DNA of 64,000 nucleotides. Origin: Marinomonas profundimaris (GTDB lineage: Bacteria; Pseudomonadota; Gammaproteobacteria; Pseudomonadales; Marinomonadaceae). A program made the position numbers and the translations under genes. The stretch is from contig NZ_AYOZ01000060.1 of assembly GCF_000508165.1 (NCBI RefSeq), positions 1 to 64,000 of the forward strand. The letters are read 5' to 3'. The notes under the pieces are model-generated. The model was not told the origin of the DNA, made no database searches, and saw only the letters and a program-made list of their open reading frames with translations. Shown here piece after piece: positions 14,738 through 24,720 of this stretch; the first letter of the stretch is position 1, and every line of letters begins with the position of its first letter.

Positions 14738-16786
14738 ATGACGGATAAAAAAGACATTCCTTCTGTAACGGTGAATTACGCCCAAAATGGCAATTCTAAG
14801 AAGTCTAATGAGTTAGGCATGCGCGTTATGCAAGAACGTGTTTATGAAAAACGCGGCGAACAATATTTATTAATAAAATCGCCACCCGCTTCAGGGAAAA
14901 GCCGTGCTTTGATGTTTGTGGCGTTAGATAAATTAAACAACCAAGGCATCAAAAAAGTCATTGTCGCTGTGCCTGAAAAATCTATTGGCGCGAGCTTTAA
15001 TGATGAACTGTTGTCTGAACATGGTTTTGCTTGGGATTGGCAAGTGACTCCTAAATGGAACTTATGTAATGCGCCGGGTGAAGATGGAGGCAAGGTTAAT
15101 TCTGTGCAGACATTTCTAGAAGACCAAGACCAAATTTTGGTTTGCACTCATGCAACTTTTCGCTTTGCTATTGAGCGTTTTGGCGTAGAGGCTTTTGATG
15201 ATTGCTTAATCGCTATTGATGAATTCCACCATGTTAGCGCCGATCCAGAAAACAAACTTGGCAATCAGCTCGGTCAGCTCATCGCTCGTGACAAAGCGCA
15301 TATTCTTGCGATGACAGGTTCTTACTTTCGAGGGGATGCTGTTGCCGTACTTTCACCAGACGATGAAGCCAATTTTGACACCGTCACTTACACCTACTAC
15401 GAACAGTTAAATGGTTATGAATATCTTAAAACGCTGAACATTGGTTACTATTTTTACTCCGAATCGTATGTAAACGATTTACTCAGCGTATTAGATTTGA
15501 ACGAAAAAACCATAATCCATATTCCAAATGTTAACTCTCGGGAAAGTACTCGACGTGGCAAAGTCGCTGAGGTGGAAGACATCATTAGCCAAATTGGCGA
15601 ATGGCAAGGCATTGATCCTGATACGGGGTTTCAATTAGTTAAAACCTTATCAGGTAAAATCATTAAAATTGCTGACCTTGTTGATGACTCCTCAAAACGT
15701 GATCTTGTTTCAGCCGCATTGAAGCGGCCAGAAGCGAAACATGACAGAGACTTTGTGGATATTATTATTGCATTAGGTATGGCAAAAGAAGGGTTTGACT
15801 GGATTTGGTGTGAACACGCTTTAACCGTTGGTTATCGAGCAAGCTTGACAGAAATCATTCAGATTATCGGACGAACCACTCGCGACGCATTAGGTAAAAC
15901 ACACGCGCGTTTCACTAATTTAATTGCAGAACCTGATGCTTCTCAGGAAGCGGTGACCGATGCAGTAAACGACACATTAAAAGCCATTGCCGCCAGTTTA
16001 TTAATGGAACAAGTGTTAGCGCCACGTTTTAATTTCACGGCTAAGAACCCTCAGAGTGAAGCAAAGTCTGGCTATGACTACGGTGAAGCGGGTTATGATC
16101 CAGCAGGGAATAACGTGGGGTTTAATCAAGAGACAGGCCAGTTCAGTATTGAAATTAATGGGTTGGTCGAACCAAAAAGTGACGATGCTAAGCGTATCTG
16201 TGAAGAAGACATTAACGAAGTAATTACGAGTTTTATTCAAGATAAGACCGTTCTAGAAAGAGGCGTTTTTGATGATGAAATCGTCCCAGAAGAGTTAACT
16301 CAGGCTCGAATGGGAAAGATTGTTAAAGAAAAATACCCAGAGCTTGATGAGGATGACCAAGAAGCGATTCGTCAACACGCAATAGCCGCACTCAATATAA
16401 CTCAACAAGCGAAAGAAGTGCTCAATACTTACCAGGAAAATGAAAAGGTAGGCAGTACGGCGTTTATCGATGGTGTTAGGCGCTTTGCCGATGTACGCGA
16501 TTTAGACATGGACTTAATTGACAGTATTAACCCATTTAAAGAAGCTTATAATATTTTAGCGAAAGCCATGAATGAAGAAAGCTTGTTAGCAGTAAAAGCG
16601 ATCATCACAGGTAAACGAGTTAACTTAACACCTGAAGAAGCTAGAGATTTAGCCCTTAGAGCATTAAAATTCAAGAAAGAGCGAGGTCGTTTGCCCTCAC
16701 TTACCGCCGCTGACCCTTGGGAACAAAGAATGGCCGAAGGCATTGCGTATTTGGCACGTATGAAAGCAGAGGCTAACAATGGCTAA
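14738..16786 (+). CDS. DEAD/DEAH-box helicase of the modification/defence operon
   Basis: 682-residue superfamily 2 helicase/translocase. Walker A is SPPASGKS near residues 47-54, motif II is IDEFHH (D161), motif III MTGSY, and motif VI IIQIIGRTTRD (Q375). The C-terminal 250 residues are helical and acidic with no motif I recognise. AAGGA precedes the ATG, which lies 2 bases after the methyltransferase stop, and the 3' end overlaps the GIY-YIG gene by 8 bases, so the three are co-translated. Probable role: ATP-driven translocation or unwinding on unmodified DNA, delivering it to the nuclease, as in type I/III or BREX/DISARM-like systems (inference). The fold is certain; the partner assignment rests on the operon. 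Confidence 0.82.
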   Translation: MTDKKDIPSVTVNYAQNGNSKKSNELGMRVMQERVYEKRGEQYLLIKSPPASGKSRALMFVALDKLNNQGIKKVIVAVPEKSIGASFNDELLSEHGFAWDWQVTPKWNLCNAPGEDGGKVNSVQTFLEDQDQILVCTHATFRFAIERFGVEAFDDCLIAIDEFHHVSADPENKLGNQLGQLIARDKAHILAMTGSYFRGDAVAVLSPDDEANFDTVTYTYYEQLNGYEYLKTLNIGYYFYSESYVNDLLSVLDLNEKTIIHIPNVNSRESTRRGKVAEVEDIISQIGEWQGIDPDTGFQLVKTLSGKIIKIADLVDDSSKRDLVSAALKRPEAKHDRDFVDIIIALGMAKEGFDWIWCEHALTVGYRASLTEIIQIIGRTTRDALGKTHARFTNLIAEPDASQEAVTDAVNDTLKAIAASLLMEQVLAPRFNFTAKNPQSEAKSGYDYGEAGYDPAGNNVGFNQETGQFSIEINGLVEPKSDDAKRICEEDINEVITSFIQDKTVLERGVFDDEIVPEELTQARMGKIVKEKYPELDEDDQEAIRQHAIAALNITQQAKEVLNTYQENEKVGSTAFIDGVRRFADVRDLDMDLIDSINPFKEAYNILAKAMNEESLLAVKAIITGKRVNLTPEEARDLALRALKFKKERGRLPSLTAADPWEQRMAEGIAYLARMKAEANNG

Positions 16787-17984
16787 ATCAAAATTTACCG
16801 ATGAAGATGACCTACTCTTAGCTGAACTTGGTGTTGAAATTGAAGTAAAAAAAGCACCTAAGAGAACCGCAAAAGAAGAACGGATTATTGCTGGTTTTGA
16901 AGAAATTCAACGTTTTTTTGAAGAGAATAGCCGCCCTCCTTTGCATGGTGAAGATAGAGATATTTTCGAAAGAATCTATGCAACAAGACTAGATAGTATT
17001 AGAGCTAACAAAGAAGCGGTTACGCTTATTCAAGATATGGATCATCAAGGACTACTTGTTGCAGATAATCAAGTAACCGAAACTCAAGCAACCTACGATA
17101 CGGATGATGAATTACTTGAGGCTCTTGGCGTCAATACACCGCAAGAAGGTGATGTAAATTTTTTAAAGCACGTCAAAACGAGAGCTGAAGTAAGAGCCGC
17201 TGAAGAGATTGCTACACGAACATTTTGTGAAGACTTTGAAACCTTTGCCCCAATGTTTGAGCTGATTCAAAAAGAACTTAAATCAGGCATACGTGATTCT
17301 TTACTGATACCTAAAAATGTTCAAAAGCTGCCTGAAGTAAAACAAGGTGATTGGTTTATTTTATTTGGTCAAAAGACGTATATAGCAAACTTTAGTAAAG
17401 AGAAAAAGTTTGGTTACGATAACAATGATTATAGATTAAGAGTTATCTACGACAATAAAACAGAAAGCGATTTATTGTTGCGGTCTTTGCAAAAAGCATT
17501 AGAACGTGATGAAGGTAGCCGTAGAATTATTGATCATGGCGCTGGCCCACTTTTTTCAAATACTCAGGAAGATGGTGACTTTGAAAGCGGTATTATTTAC
17601 GTGCTTCAGAGTCGTTCTGAATTCCCTTACATCAAAGATAATCATCAAGTAATTCATAAGATTGGTGTTACTAATGATAGCGTGGAACGACGTATATCAA
17701 GCGCCAAAGATGACCCTACTTTTTTAATGGCCGAAGTAGAAATTGTCGCTCAATATCAACTTTTTAATATTAATCGAACAAAGCTAGAAGCGTTACTTCA
17801 TCGTTTTTTTGAGGATGCCAAATTAAGCGTTACTATCATTGACCGTTTTGGTAAGCCTATTGTCCCAAGAGAATGGTTTTTGGTTCCTTTGTCAGTCATT
17901 GACGAGGTCGTAGAGAAACTAAAAGATGGTTGTTTAAGCGATTATCGCTACGACACAAAAAGCGCTAAAGTGGTTGAAATCTAA
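16779..17984 (+). CDS. GIY-YIG nuclease family protein (T5orf172/MUG113-like)
   Basis: 401 residues. The C-terminal 135 residues hold a GIY-YIG domain: GIIYVLQSR (from 271) is the GIY half, HKIGVTNDSVERRI (293 on) the second half with the conserved Arg, and LEALLHRFFEDAKL carries the Glu and helix expected of the T5orf172/MUG113 branch. The N-terminal 250 residues are helical, charged and unassigned, and probably bind the partner proteins or DNA. AGAGG lies 6 bases before the ATG, and the start overlaps the helicase end. I infer that this is the cutting subunit of the three-gene system, replacing the nuclease domain missing from the methyltransferase. Confidence 0.78.
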   Translation: MAKSKFTDEDDLLLAELGVEIEVKKAPKRTAKEERIIAGFEEIQRFFEENSRPPLHGEDRDIFERIYATRLDSIRANKEAVTLIQDMDHQGLLVADNQVTETQATYDTDDELLEALGVNTPQEGDVNFLKHVKTRAEVRAAEEIATRTFCEDFETFAPMFELIQKELKSGIRDSLLIPKNVQKLPEVKQGDWFILFGQKTYIANFSKEKKFGYDNNDYRLRVIYDNKTESDLLLRSLQKALERDEGSRRIIDHGAGPLFSNTQEDGDFESGIIYVLQSRSEFPYIKDNHQVIHKIGVTNDSVERRISSAKDDPTFLMAEVEIVAQYQLFNINRTKLEALLHRFFEDAKLSVTIIDRFGKPIVPREWFLVPLSVIDEVVEKLKDGCLSDYRYDTKSAKVVEI

Positions 17985-18066
17985 ATAAGCGTTCTAATCA
18001 CAAAGAGTGTATCGCCAATATGTTCTTTGTGATGCCTTCAGTCATGTTCTCTAAAGGAAGTCATAG

Positions 18067-18792
18067 ATGTTTCTAAGGAAAGATAAAAAACAAAATCTGT
18101 GTTTTGAAAATGTTATCCGACGTGCAGATGAACTACTAGGAAATAAAAATCTTGATGGTTTAAAGGATCTAATCAAACTTTGTTTACGCCCTATTCAATC
18201 CAATCATCTTTTGTCTGCTTACATCGAAGATGACCATAAAGCGACCAGCTCACTCTCTTGGATGGAATCTCTAGGCTTTTCCTTTACCTCGATTTCGATC
18301 CAACTAAACGATGGCACCACAATCACTAAAAGCTTTAGTGATTGGTGTTGGTCAGAATATTGTCTTATAGACAACGAGCAAGCTATTCCATCATTGTCTT
18401 TAACAACCGATATTGTACTACCTACTCCTTGGGAGCCAAACCGAATCATTAGAAATTTAGGCTCAATTGGCAAAAATAGAAAACAAGGAGAGTTCCTTCA
18501 AGATCCAAATCATATCGTTATATATCAATATCCTTTAATGATTGGTTGGGTTGGTGGCGGTAATCACTCAATAATGCAGGGCATATTAACCGGCGGATAT
18601 ATTAAGCCGAATGAGTTACATGATATTTCAATTCTACTTGATGCAGTTAGTTACAACGGAAAAAACTGGATTGAGAATAATAATGGGAAAGTCATTGGCC
18701 AACCTCTATACGAAGAATTCGGTTATTGCTGGGAAATAGCTAAAAAAATATCCCTACTAGAAACATCACCATATAAAACATATCTATTATAG
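18067..18792 (+). CDS. Hypothetical protein with GGNHS motif
   Basis: 241-residue protein of unknown function; it may correspond to DUF6710-type hypotheticals (from memory, uncertain). A central HIVIYQYPLMIGWVGGGNHS segment stands out, with the GGNHS loop looking like a possible active or ligand-binding site. The protein appears soluble. AAGGAAG precedes the ATG. An 82-base gap from the GIY-YIG gene contains an inverted repeat CACAAAGA/TCTTTGTG, and the next gene follows 16 bases later, so this gene and the NucS-like gene may form a separate two-gene unit. By position it is likely island cargo, perhaps defence-related. Confidence 0.6.
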   Translation: MFLRKDKKQNLCFENVIRRADELLGNKNLDGLKDLIKLCLRPIQSNHLLSAYIEDDHKATSSLSWMESLGFSFTSISIQLNDGTTITKSFSDWCWSEYCLIDNEQAIPSLSLTTDIVLPTPWEPNRIIRNLGSIGKNRKQGEFLQDPNHIVIYQYPLMIGWVGGGNHSIMQGILTGGYIKPNELHDISILLDAVSYNGKNWIENNNGKVIGQPLYEEFGYCWEIAKKISLLETSPYKTYLL

Positions 18793-18808
18793 AGAAAGGA
18801 GTAGCTGT

Positions 18809-19816
18809 ATGGCACTTTATCACATCGAAGAAAACACACTTGCTCCAATCAAGAAAACAGCGTTCGAACAAGAAGCATTAAGAGAGCGTCAAGATATACA
18901 GCGACTTCTTAAAGAAAATATTGAAGTGTTAGAAGATGATTTACTAGTTATTTCAGAAGAGTACGGAGAATTCGAAGAGTCACGCCGACGTATAGATCTT
19001 CTAGCAGTTGATAGCGATGCCAACCTAGTTGTAATAGAAATCAAACGCACTTCTGATGGCGGTCATATGGAGCTTCAAGCTATTCGTTACGCTGCAATGG
19101 TTGCAAATATGACGTGGGAGAATGCCATTGATGCTTACGACCAATATTTGGAATCTATAGAAGATGCAGAATCGAAGTTACTCGACTTTCTAAAGTGGGA
19201 TGAGCCTAAAAGGGATGAATTCGCGAACCGTATTCGCATTATTTTAACCTCTGCGGATTTTTCAAAAGAGATTACAACATCAGTTCTATGGCTGAATCAA
19301 ATGGACCTTGATATCACCTGCATACGACTTGAACTTTTTAAGCTAAATGATGATCTCATCATCAACTCTCAACAGATCATTCCGTTACCCGAAACTGAAA
19401 GCTATCAAATAGCCGTTAGAGAGAAACGTAGAGAAATACAAGCCGCCAAAGAATCATATAAAGACAGATCCACTTATACACTGCTGATGAATAATGAAGT
19501 GTATGAAGAAGGGTTTAAGAAGTCTGATCTAGGTTACATAGCTGTTACAGCATTAAGCGAATACGGCTTACTTGATCAAGCTGGTTTCGAATTTTTAAGA
19601 GCTGATAAGTCCTGTAGTTTTCAGTTGCTTAAAACTTTGGATGAAATAACAGACAATGAAAAAAAATATTCTAAGTACCGCTATAAAAAACAGCCAGAAA
19701 TTATCTTCAACAACGAAGGCTACTTTGTAGCACGAAATTGGGGAGTTCTATACGTAGATGGATTTATTGAAAAACTTGCGAATCAATTCAAAGCATTACA
19801 AATATTAAAAGATTAA
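18809..19816 (+). CDS. NucS-like (DUF91) PD-(D/E)XK nuclease-domain protein
   Basis: 335 residues. Residues 59-100 give the core of a PD-(D/E)XK nuclease: RRRIDLLAVDSDANLVVIEI followed by KRT, with D63 and E77-x-K79 as the catalytic triad and HMELQAIRYAAMVA as the following helix. This is the signature of the NucS/DUF91 endonuclease domain. The C-terminal 150 residues are unassigned. The family includes mismatch endonuclease NucS and many defence-island nucleases; the true substrate cannot be told. AAAGGAG precedes the ATG. It is the last gene before tRNA-Val, and no T-rich terminator for it is obvious before the repeats at 19871-19910. Confidence 0.75.
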   Translation: MALYHIEENTLAPIKKTAFEQEALRERQDIQRLLKENIEVLEDDLLVISEEYGEFEESRRRIDLLAVDSDANLVVIEIKRTSDGGHMELQAIRYAAMVANMTWENAIDAYDQYLESIEDAESKLLDFLKWDEPKRDEFANRIRIILTSADFSKEITTSVLWLNQMDLDITCIRLELFKLNDDLIINSQQIIPLPETESYQIAVREKRREIQAAKESYKDRSTYTLLMNNEVYEEGFKKSDLGYIAVTALSEYGLLDQAGFEFLRADKSCSFQLLKTLDEITDNEKKYSKYRYKKQPEIIFNNEGYFVARNWGVLYVDGFIEKLANQFKALQILKD

Positions 19817-19870
19817 GAAAGCAAAAAATTAAAGGGTAAAGGTCACTAAAAAACAGTAAAAATACGAAGA

Positions 19871-19910
19871 TGGGATCAAAGTGGTATCAATTTGGTCCCT
19901 TTTTGGTCCC
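19871..19910. repeat. Phased TTTGGTCCC repeats, candidate integrase arm sites
   Basis: TTTGGTCCC occurs at 19891-19899 and 19902-19910, 11 bases apart, about one helical turn. TGGGATCAAA at 19871-19880 is the reverse complement with one mismatch. Short phased repeats 70-110 bases from a tRNA 3' end are the usual form of arm-type binding sites for a tyrosine integrase. That function is inferred. Confidence 0.45.
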
Positions 19911-19921
19911 AATTCAGATAC

Positions 19922-19949
19922 AAAAAAGCCGAACACTGGGTTCGGCTTT
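19922..19949 (-). terminator. Terminator downstream of tRNA-Val
   Basis: AAAGCCGAAC (19925-19934) pairs with GTTCGGCTTT (19940-19949) around a 5-base loop, with an A-run on the left giving a U-run for minus-strand transcripts. It would end tRNA-Val transcription. A second small hairpin, ACTTACT/AGTAAGT at 19954-19971, lies between it and the tRNA and may be part of the attachment region. Confidence 0.6.
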
Positions 19950-19979
19950 CGTAACTTACTGAACAGTAAGTATAAATTT

Positions 19980-20056
<77 letters not shown>

Positions 20057-20070
20057 AAAAAGTGTTGGCT

Positions 20071-20098
20071 ATTATACTCAGAGGTTTGGTTTTGACAA
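20071..20098 (-). promoter_or_regulatory. Sigma-70 promoter of tRNA-Val
   Basis: On the minus strand, TTGTCA (20093-20098) and TATAAT (20071-20076) are separated by 16 bases, and the tRNA begins 15 bases after the -10 element. This is a near-consensus promoter. Confidence 0.75.
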
Positions 20099-20138
20099 GT
20101 CTTCGTTGGTATTTTTTGAAGCCTTTGTTCTAAATAGA

Positions 20139-20327
20139 TTATTCGCTCAATGGGACCAGCAGTTCATGGCCTATAACTTGGTCGATTAATCCGTAAGGCA
20201 CTTTATATTTTTTGTCTTTGAATCGAACAAGTACGTAGTCGTAACACATTTCAATCACGGTGCAATTCACGATGACACCATTGTCGATTACCCGGACAAT
20301 GTTGTAGTTTCTTAGCGTTATGGCCAT
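20139..20327 (-). CDS. Small hypothetical protein, 62 residues
   Basis: 62-residue protein, probably a single small beta-barrel by its alternating pattern (NYNIVRVIDNGVIVNCTVIE, DYVLVRFKDKKYKVP). I do not recognise a named family. The ribosome binding site is good (AAGGAAAC before the ATG), and codon use resembles the neighbouring core genes. It lies between uvrB (upstream on the same strand, 31 bases) and tRNA-Val, so it may be transcribed with uvrB. Real but of unknown function. Confidence 0.6.
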   Translation of the reverse strand: MAITLRNYNIVRVIDNGVIVNCTVIEMCYDYVLVRFKDKKYKVPYGLIDQVIGHELLVPLSE

Positions 20328-20358
20328 TAAAGTTTCCTTTTTTCTTTGAATCTAAGCG

Positions 20359-22419
20359 TTAAGATTCACCAACGTCTTTTAGCTTTCTCTGCAACTGACG
20401 TATTTGATCACGATACCCTGCTGCCAATTCAAACTTCAGCTCTTCAGAGGCTTGGATCATTTCTTTTTGCAGTTGGATCATGGCCTTACGAACTTGCGCT
20501 ACATCTTCCATGCTTTCCACTTGGTAGTCTTTTGCTGTCTCGGCCACTTTTTTCGCTTGGCTACCACGCTTGCCCGCACCAGGGTTATAAGCGCCTTCCA
20601 TGATGTCTTCAACCGATTTGGTAATACCAGTTGGTGTAATGCCATGTTCTTTATTGTGCGCTTTTTGCTTCTCACGACGTCGATCCGTTTCGCTAATCGC
20701 TCGCTCCATTGAGCCAGTAATGCGGTCTGCGTACAAAATAGCTTTACCGTTCACATTTCGCGCGGCACGACCAATGGTTTGAATAAGCGATTTTTCAGAG
20801 CGCAAGAAGCCTTCTTTGTCCGCATCTAGAATAGCGACCAAGCTCACTTCCGGAATGTCCAAACCTTCTCGTAGCAAGTTAATCCCAACCAATACATCGA
20901 ACTCACCCAAACGTAAATCGCGGATGATTTCAACACGTTCAACCGTGTCGATGTCCGAGTGTAAATAACGCACACGCACACCATGATCATTAAGGTAACT
21001 GCTTAAATCTTCCGCCATTCGTTTGGTCAATGTTGTGACCAACACCCGTTCGCCAATTGGCACTCTCAGGTTAATTTCGGACAATAAATCATCCACTTGA
21101 GTCGCGACAGGCCGTACTTCTAGAGTCGGATCTATCAAGCCCGTCGGACGCACTATTTGCTCTACCACCCAGTCTTGATGCTCTGCTTCATATTTCCCTG
21201 GTGTGGCGGACACGAAAATAGTCTGCGGTTTAATCTGCTCCCACTCTTCAAAGCGCATTGGTCGATTATCCAATGCCGAAGGCAAACGGAAGCCATATTC
21301 CACGAGGTTTTCTTTGCGCGATCGGTCACCCTTGTACATGGCGCCAATTTGCGACACGGTAACATGAGATTCATCAATGACCAGCAACGCGTTGGCAGGA
21401 AGATAATCGAACAATGTAGGCGGTGGCGAGCCTTCTTCGCGCCCCGACAAATAGCGTGAGTAGTTCTCGATGCCAGAGCAATACCCAAGTTCCTGCATCA
21501 TTTCCAAATCGTATCGTGTGCGTTGTTCAAGACGTTGTAATTCCACAAGCTTATTCAGAGATTTAAGCTGCTCTAGTCGCTGATCCAATTCCACTTTAAT
21601 CCGATCAATAGCGGCAAGGACAGTTTCTTTTGGTGTGACATAATGCGTTTTCGGGTAGATAGTTACACGAGGCACTTTACGAAGGGTCTTGTTCGTTAGT
21701 GGGTCGATCATTGACAAGTTCTCAACTTCGTCATCGAACAATTCAATACGAATCGCCGTGTCTTCGGAATCCGCAGGGAAAACCTCAATTACGTCACCAC
21801 GAACGCGGAAGTTACCACGTTCTAATACCAAATCGTTCCGGCTGTATTGAAGCTCAGCCAATCGGCGTAATACAGCACGCTGATCAATTCGATCGCCGCG
21901 ATCTAAGTGCAACATCATTTTCAAATACGACTGAGGATCGCCCAAGCCGTAAATTGCCGATACCGTCGCAACGATAATAACGTCGTCACGCTCAAGCAAG
22001 GCCTTAGTTGCTGACAAGCGCATTTGCTCTATGTGTTCGTTGACAGAAGCGTCTTTCTCAATAAAGGTATCTGACGCAGCCACATAAGCTTCAGGTTGGT
22101 AATAATCGTAGTAAGAAACAAAATATTCCACCGCATTGTTTGGGAAGAATTCTTTGAATTCACCATAAAGCTGTGCCGCCAAGGTTTTGTTATGTGCCAT
22201 AACAATGGTCGGGCGCTTCACCTGAGAAATAACATTGGCAATGGTGAAGGTTTTACCGGATCCGGTGACACCAAGTAAGGTTTGGTGAGCCAATCCTGCT
22301 TCTACCCCACGAACCAACTTTTCAATGGCTTTTGGCTGATCGCCTGCGGGGGAATAAGATGAAACGACTTGAAACTCTTGCGACACGGGTTTTTTCCTAA
22401 GCTTTACAATCGACGCCAC
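20359..22419 (-). CDS. uvrB: Excinuclease ABC subunit UvrB
   Basis: The damage-verifying helicase-like subunit of the UvrABC nucleotide excision repair complex, 686 residues against about 673 in E. coli. Walker A is GVTGSGKT (residues 50-57), the beta-hairpin that probes damage is seen at [20 protein letters not shown] is motif II, and QTIGRAARN motif VI. A C-terminal UVR helix pair ([18 protein letters not shown]) contacts UvrC, which is also encoded in this window (52632). An N-terminal extension of about 10 residues precedes the usual start. I see no LexA box of the E. coli type in the 180 bases upstream. Confidence 0.97.
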   Translation of the reverse strand: MASIVKLRKKPVSQEFQVVSSYSPAGDQPKAIEKLVRGVEAGLAHQTLLGVTGSGKTFTIANVISQVKRPTIVMAHNKTLAAQLYGEFKEFFPNNAVEYFVSYYDYYQPEAYVAASDTFIEKDASVNEHIEQMRLSATKALLERDDVIIVATVSAIYGLGDPQSYLKMMLHLDRGDRIDQRAVLRRLAELQYSRNDLVLERGNFRVRGDVIEVFPADSEDTAIRIELFDDEVENLSMIDPLTNKTLRKVPRVTIYPKTHYVTPKETVLAAIDRIKVELDQRLEQLKSLNKLVELQRLEQRTRYDLEMMQELGYCSGIENYSRYLSGREEGSPPPTLFDYLPANALLVIDESHVTVSQIGAMYKGDRSRKENLVEYGFRLPSALDNRPMRFEEWEQIKPQTIFVSATPGKYEAEHQDWVVEQIVRPTGLIDPTLEVRPVATQVDDLLSEINLRVPIGERVLVTTLTKRMAEDLSSYLNDHGVRVRYLHSDIDTVERVEIIRDLRLGEFDVLVGINLLREGLDIPEVSLVAILDADKEGFLRSEKSLIQTIGRAARNVNGKAILYADRITGSMERAISETDRRREKQKAHNKEHGITPTGITKSVEDIMEGAYNPGAGKRGSQAKKVAETAKDYQVESMEDVAQVRKAMIQLQKEMIQASEELKFELAAGYRDQIRQLQRKLKDVGES

Positions 22420-22598
22420 AGACTAGCAAATTTTCCCTACGGCGTCTGGTGTTTCCTCTCTCCTTGATATCGAAAATAGCAATAAATTCCGTTCAAGCCC
22501 CGTCTTCACTTTACTAATGAGATCTCGATATATAACATTAAGTTCTAAGCTTATCTCTCTTTATATGCCCACTTTTTTATCATTTGGTCCAGACACCC

Positions 22599-24323
22599 AT
22601 GACAAAATTCGCTAAATATCTGCCTGCGCTAACATGGCTCAAACACTATCAAGGCGCCGACCTAAAAAACGATACCGTCGCCAGCATTGTTTTCACCATC
22701 ATGGTCATTCCTCAAAGTTTAGCGTATGCCATGCTTGCAGGTTTACCCGCGATTACTGGCTTATATGCGAGTATTTTACCGTCTATTCTGTATTCGTTAT
22801 TTGGCACTAGCCGCTCTCTGGCAGTAGGACCCGTCGCCCTTACCTCTGTCATGACTGCTTCTGCGGTTTTGCCCTTTGCCGTTTCTGGTAGCGAACAATA
22901 TGCCAGCGTGGCGATTTTATTGGCCTTCTTATCGGGTGTATTTTTATTGGTTTTGAGCCTATTACGATTAGGTTTTTTAACCAACTTACTCAGCCACCCT
23001 GTTATTTCTGGCTTTATTAGTGCTTCCGCACTGTTAATCGTCATTGGCCAATTAAAGTATTTATTGGGCATCCAGTCTGAGGGTGACACCTTGCTGCCAC
23101 TTGTGAGTAGTTTGTTCGCCCATTTAGGCGATATAAATCTGCCCACCTTTATTTTAAGTGTCTCTTCTATCGCTTCTCTTTTATTAATGCGTCGATATTT
23201 CATCAACCTCTTAAAGGCACTCGGTTGCTCTGATTCATTTGTTCAACTCTTTGGCAAATCAGGACCCGTTCTGGTCGTCATCGCGGCCACTGTCACAGTG
23301 GCTACTTTGTCACTAGATAACATGGGCGTCAGTATTATTGGGGCGGTACCTAACAAATTACTTGGGCTCAATATAGAAGGCATTAGCTGGGACATGATCA
23401 AAGCGTTATTTCCAAGTGCCTTTTTAATCAGTATTGTCGGATTTATTGGTTCTGTTTCCGTTGCTCAATCTTTTGCCGCTAAACGACGTCAGGATATTGA
23501 TCCGAATCAAGAGCTCGTAGGACTTGGGTTAGCAAATATAGGTTCCGCATTTTCTGGCGCATTCCCAGTTACCGGTGGCTTTTCTCGTACCGTGTTAAAT
23601 ACCGATTGCGGTTCAAAGAGTCCAATGACAGGCATTATTTCGGCCTTGCTCATTTTGCTCACTATTTTGTTTCTCACACCCTTATTTTACTATTTACCAA
23701 AAGCCATTTTGGCGTCCATCATTTCAATTTCTATGATGCAATTGGTTAGCGTGGAAGACTTGCGTAATTTGTGGCGTTTTTCAAAAAAAGAAGCTTACTT
23801 ATTAATCATCACGTTCAGTGTCGTAATGATTGAGGGCATGGAAACAGGCTTAATCGCAGGGGTAATTCTGTCCATCTTATTTTTTCTCTGGCATACCAGC
23901 CACCCACATATTGCCATTGTTGGACGACTTCCAGGCACAGAACAATTCCGTAACGTTCAGCGTTTTTCCGTTGAGACTAACCCTAGCATCCTCACTGTTC
24001 GCATTGATGAAAATTTGTTTTTTGCCAATGCGCGAGTGTTCGAAGAAAGGCTGCAAAGTTTGGTCTCTCAAGACCCTGCCATTCGACATTTAATTCTCAT
24101 GTGTACCGCCATCAATATGATTGACGCCAGCGCATTACAAAGTCTGGAAAAAATTGTTGATCGTTTAGCCGACTCCAATGTGAAGCTGCACCTTTCAGAA
24201 GTAAAAGGTCCCATTATGGATAGGTTGAAGCAATCGAGTCTGCTCGATAATTTGAGTGGCCAAGTGTTTATCACTCAGCATCAGGCCATTCAGGCATTAG
24301 AAACGAAGCAAACCAACGAATAG
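22599..24323 (+). CDS. SulP-family anion transporter with STAS domain
   Basis: 574-residue inner-membrane transporter of the SLC26/SulP family. About 12 hydrophobic spans cover residues 20-425, including the family signature GLYASILPSILYSLFGTSR. A cytoplasmic STAS domain at 435-570 (NPSILTVRIDENLFFANARV, INMIDASALQSLEKI) regulates the transporter. Substrates in the family include sulfate, bicarbonate and dicarboxylates; which one cannot be told. The ATG at 22599 is chosen over an in-frame TTG 15 bases earlier. It diverges from uvrB. No hairpin terminator is evident between it and the convergent comEA. Confidence 0.92.
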   Translation: MTKFAKYLPALTWLKHYQGADLKNDTVASIVFTIMVIPQSLAYAMLAGLPAITGLYASILPSILYSLFGTSRSLAVGPVALTSVMTASAVLPFAVSGSEQYASVAILLAFLSGVFLLVLSLLRLGFLTNLLSHPVISGFISASALLIVIGQLKYLLGIQSEGDTLLPLVSSLFAHLGDINLPTFILSVSSIASLLLMRRYFINLLKALGCSDSFVQLFGKSGPVLVVIAATVTVATLSLDNMGVSIIGAVPNKLLGLNIEGISWDMIKALFPSAFLISIVGFIGSVSVAQSFAAKRRQDIDPNQELVGLGLANIGSAFSGAFPVTGGFSRTVLNTDCGSKSPMTGIISALLILLTILFLTPLFYYLPKAILASIISISMMQLVSVEDLRNLWRFSKKEAYLLIITFSVVMIEGMETGLIAGVILSILFFLWHTSHPHIAIVGRLPGTEQFRNVQRFSVETNPSILTVRIDENLFFANARVFEERLQSLVSQDPAIRHLILMCTAINMIDASALQSLEKIVDRLADSNVKLHLSEVKGPIMDRLKQSSLLDNLSGQVFITQHQAIQALETKQTNE

Positions 24324-24354
24324 TTGGTTTGCTTGTCCGTCAAAACACTTAAGG

Positions 24355-24666
24355 CTAATTCGCCTTAGCTTCCGCATCCTGTACTCGAATCACGGTGTGG
24401 TTACGATCAATAATCTTAGGCCCCACACCTTTTACTTCGGTCAACTGACTAATCGAATTAAAACGACCATTGGCTTCTCGATACGCAACAATTGCTTCCG
24501 CTTTCTTAATCCCAATACCAGACATTACCGCAGCAAACTGGTCCGCCGTGGCAGCATTAATGTCTAATGGTGTCGCAGCAAAAAGAGAGAAAGGCGTGAA
24601 CGCAAGCGATAAAACAAGAAGTGAACGAAAAACAGTGGAACGAAAAACACGATGAAAGTTCGTCAT
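24355..24666 (-). CDS. comEA: ComEA-family helix-hairpin-helix DNA-binding protein
   Basis: 103-residue exported protein. Residues 1-30 are a Sec signal peptide (FRSLLVLSLAFTPFSLFAA), and the rest is a double helix-hairpin-helix: DINAATADQFAAVMSGIGIK and ISQLTEVKGVGPKIIDRN. This short form is the periplasmic DNA-binding ComEA of naturally transformable gammaproteobacteria, where it ratchets incoming DNA through the outer membrane. It stands alone between the convergent SulP gene and pyrF, with a terminator-like inverted repeat upstream at 24721-24768. Confidence 0.88.
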   Translation of the reverse strand: MTNFHRVFRSTVFRSLLVLSLAFTPFSLFAATPLDINAATADQFAAVMSGIGIKKAEAIVAYREANGRFNSISQLTEVKGVGPKIIDRNHTVIRVQDAEAKAN

Positions 24667-24720
24667 ATTAAAATCCTTTTTAAAACACTCTTAAAGAAAA
24701 GATGGCATCTTGCCAACAAA

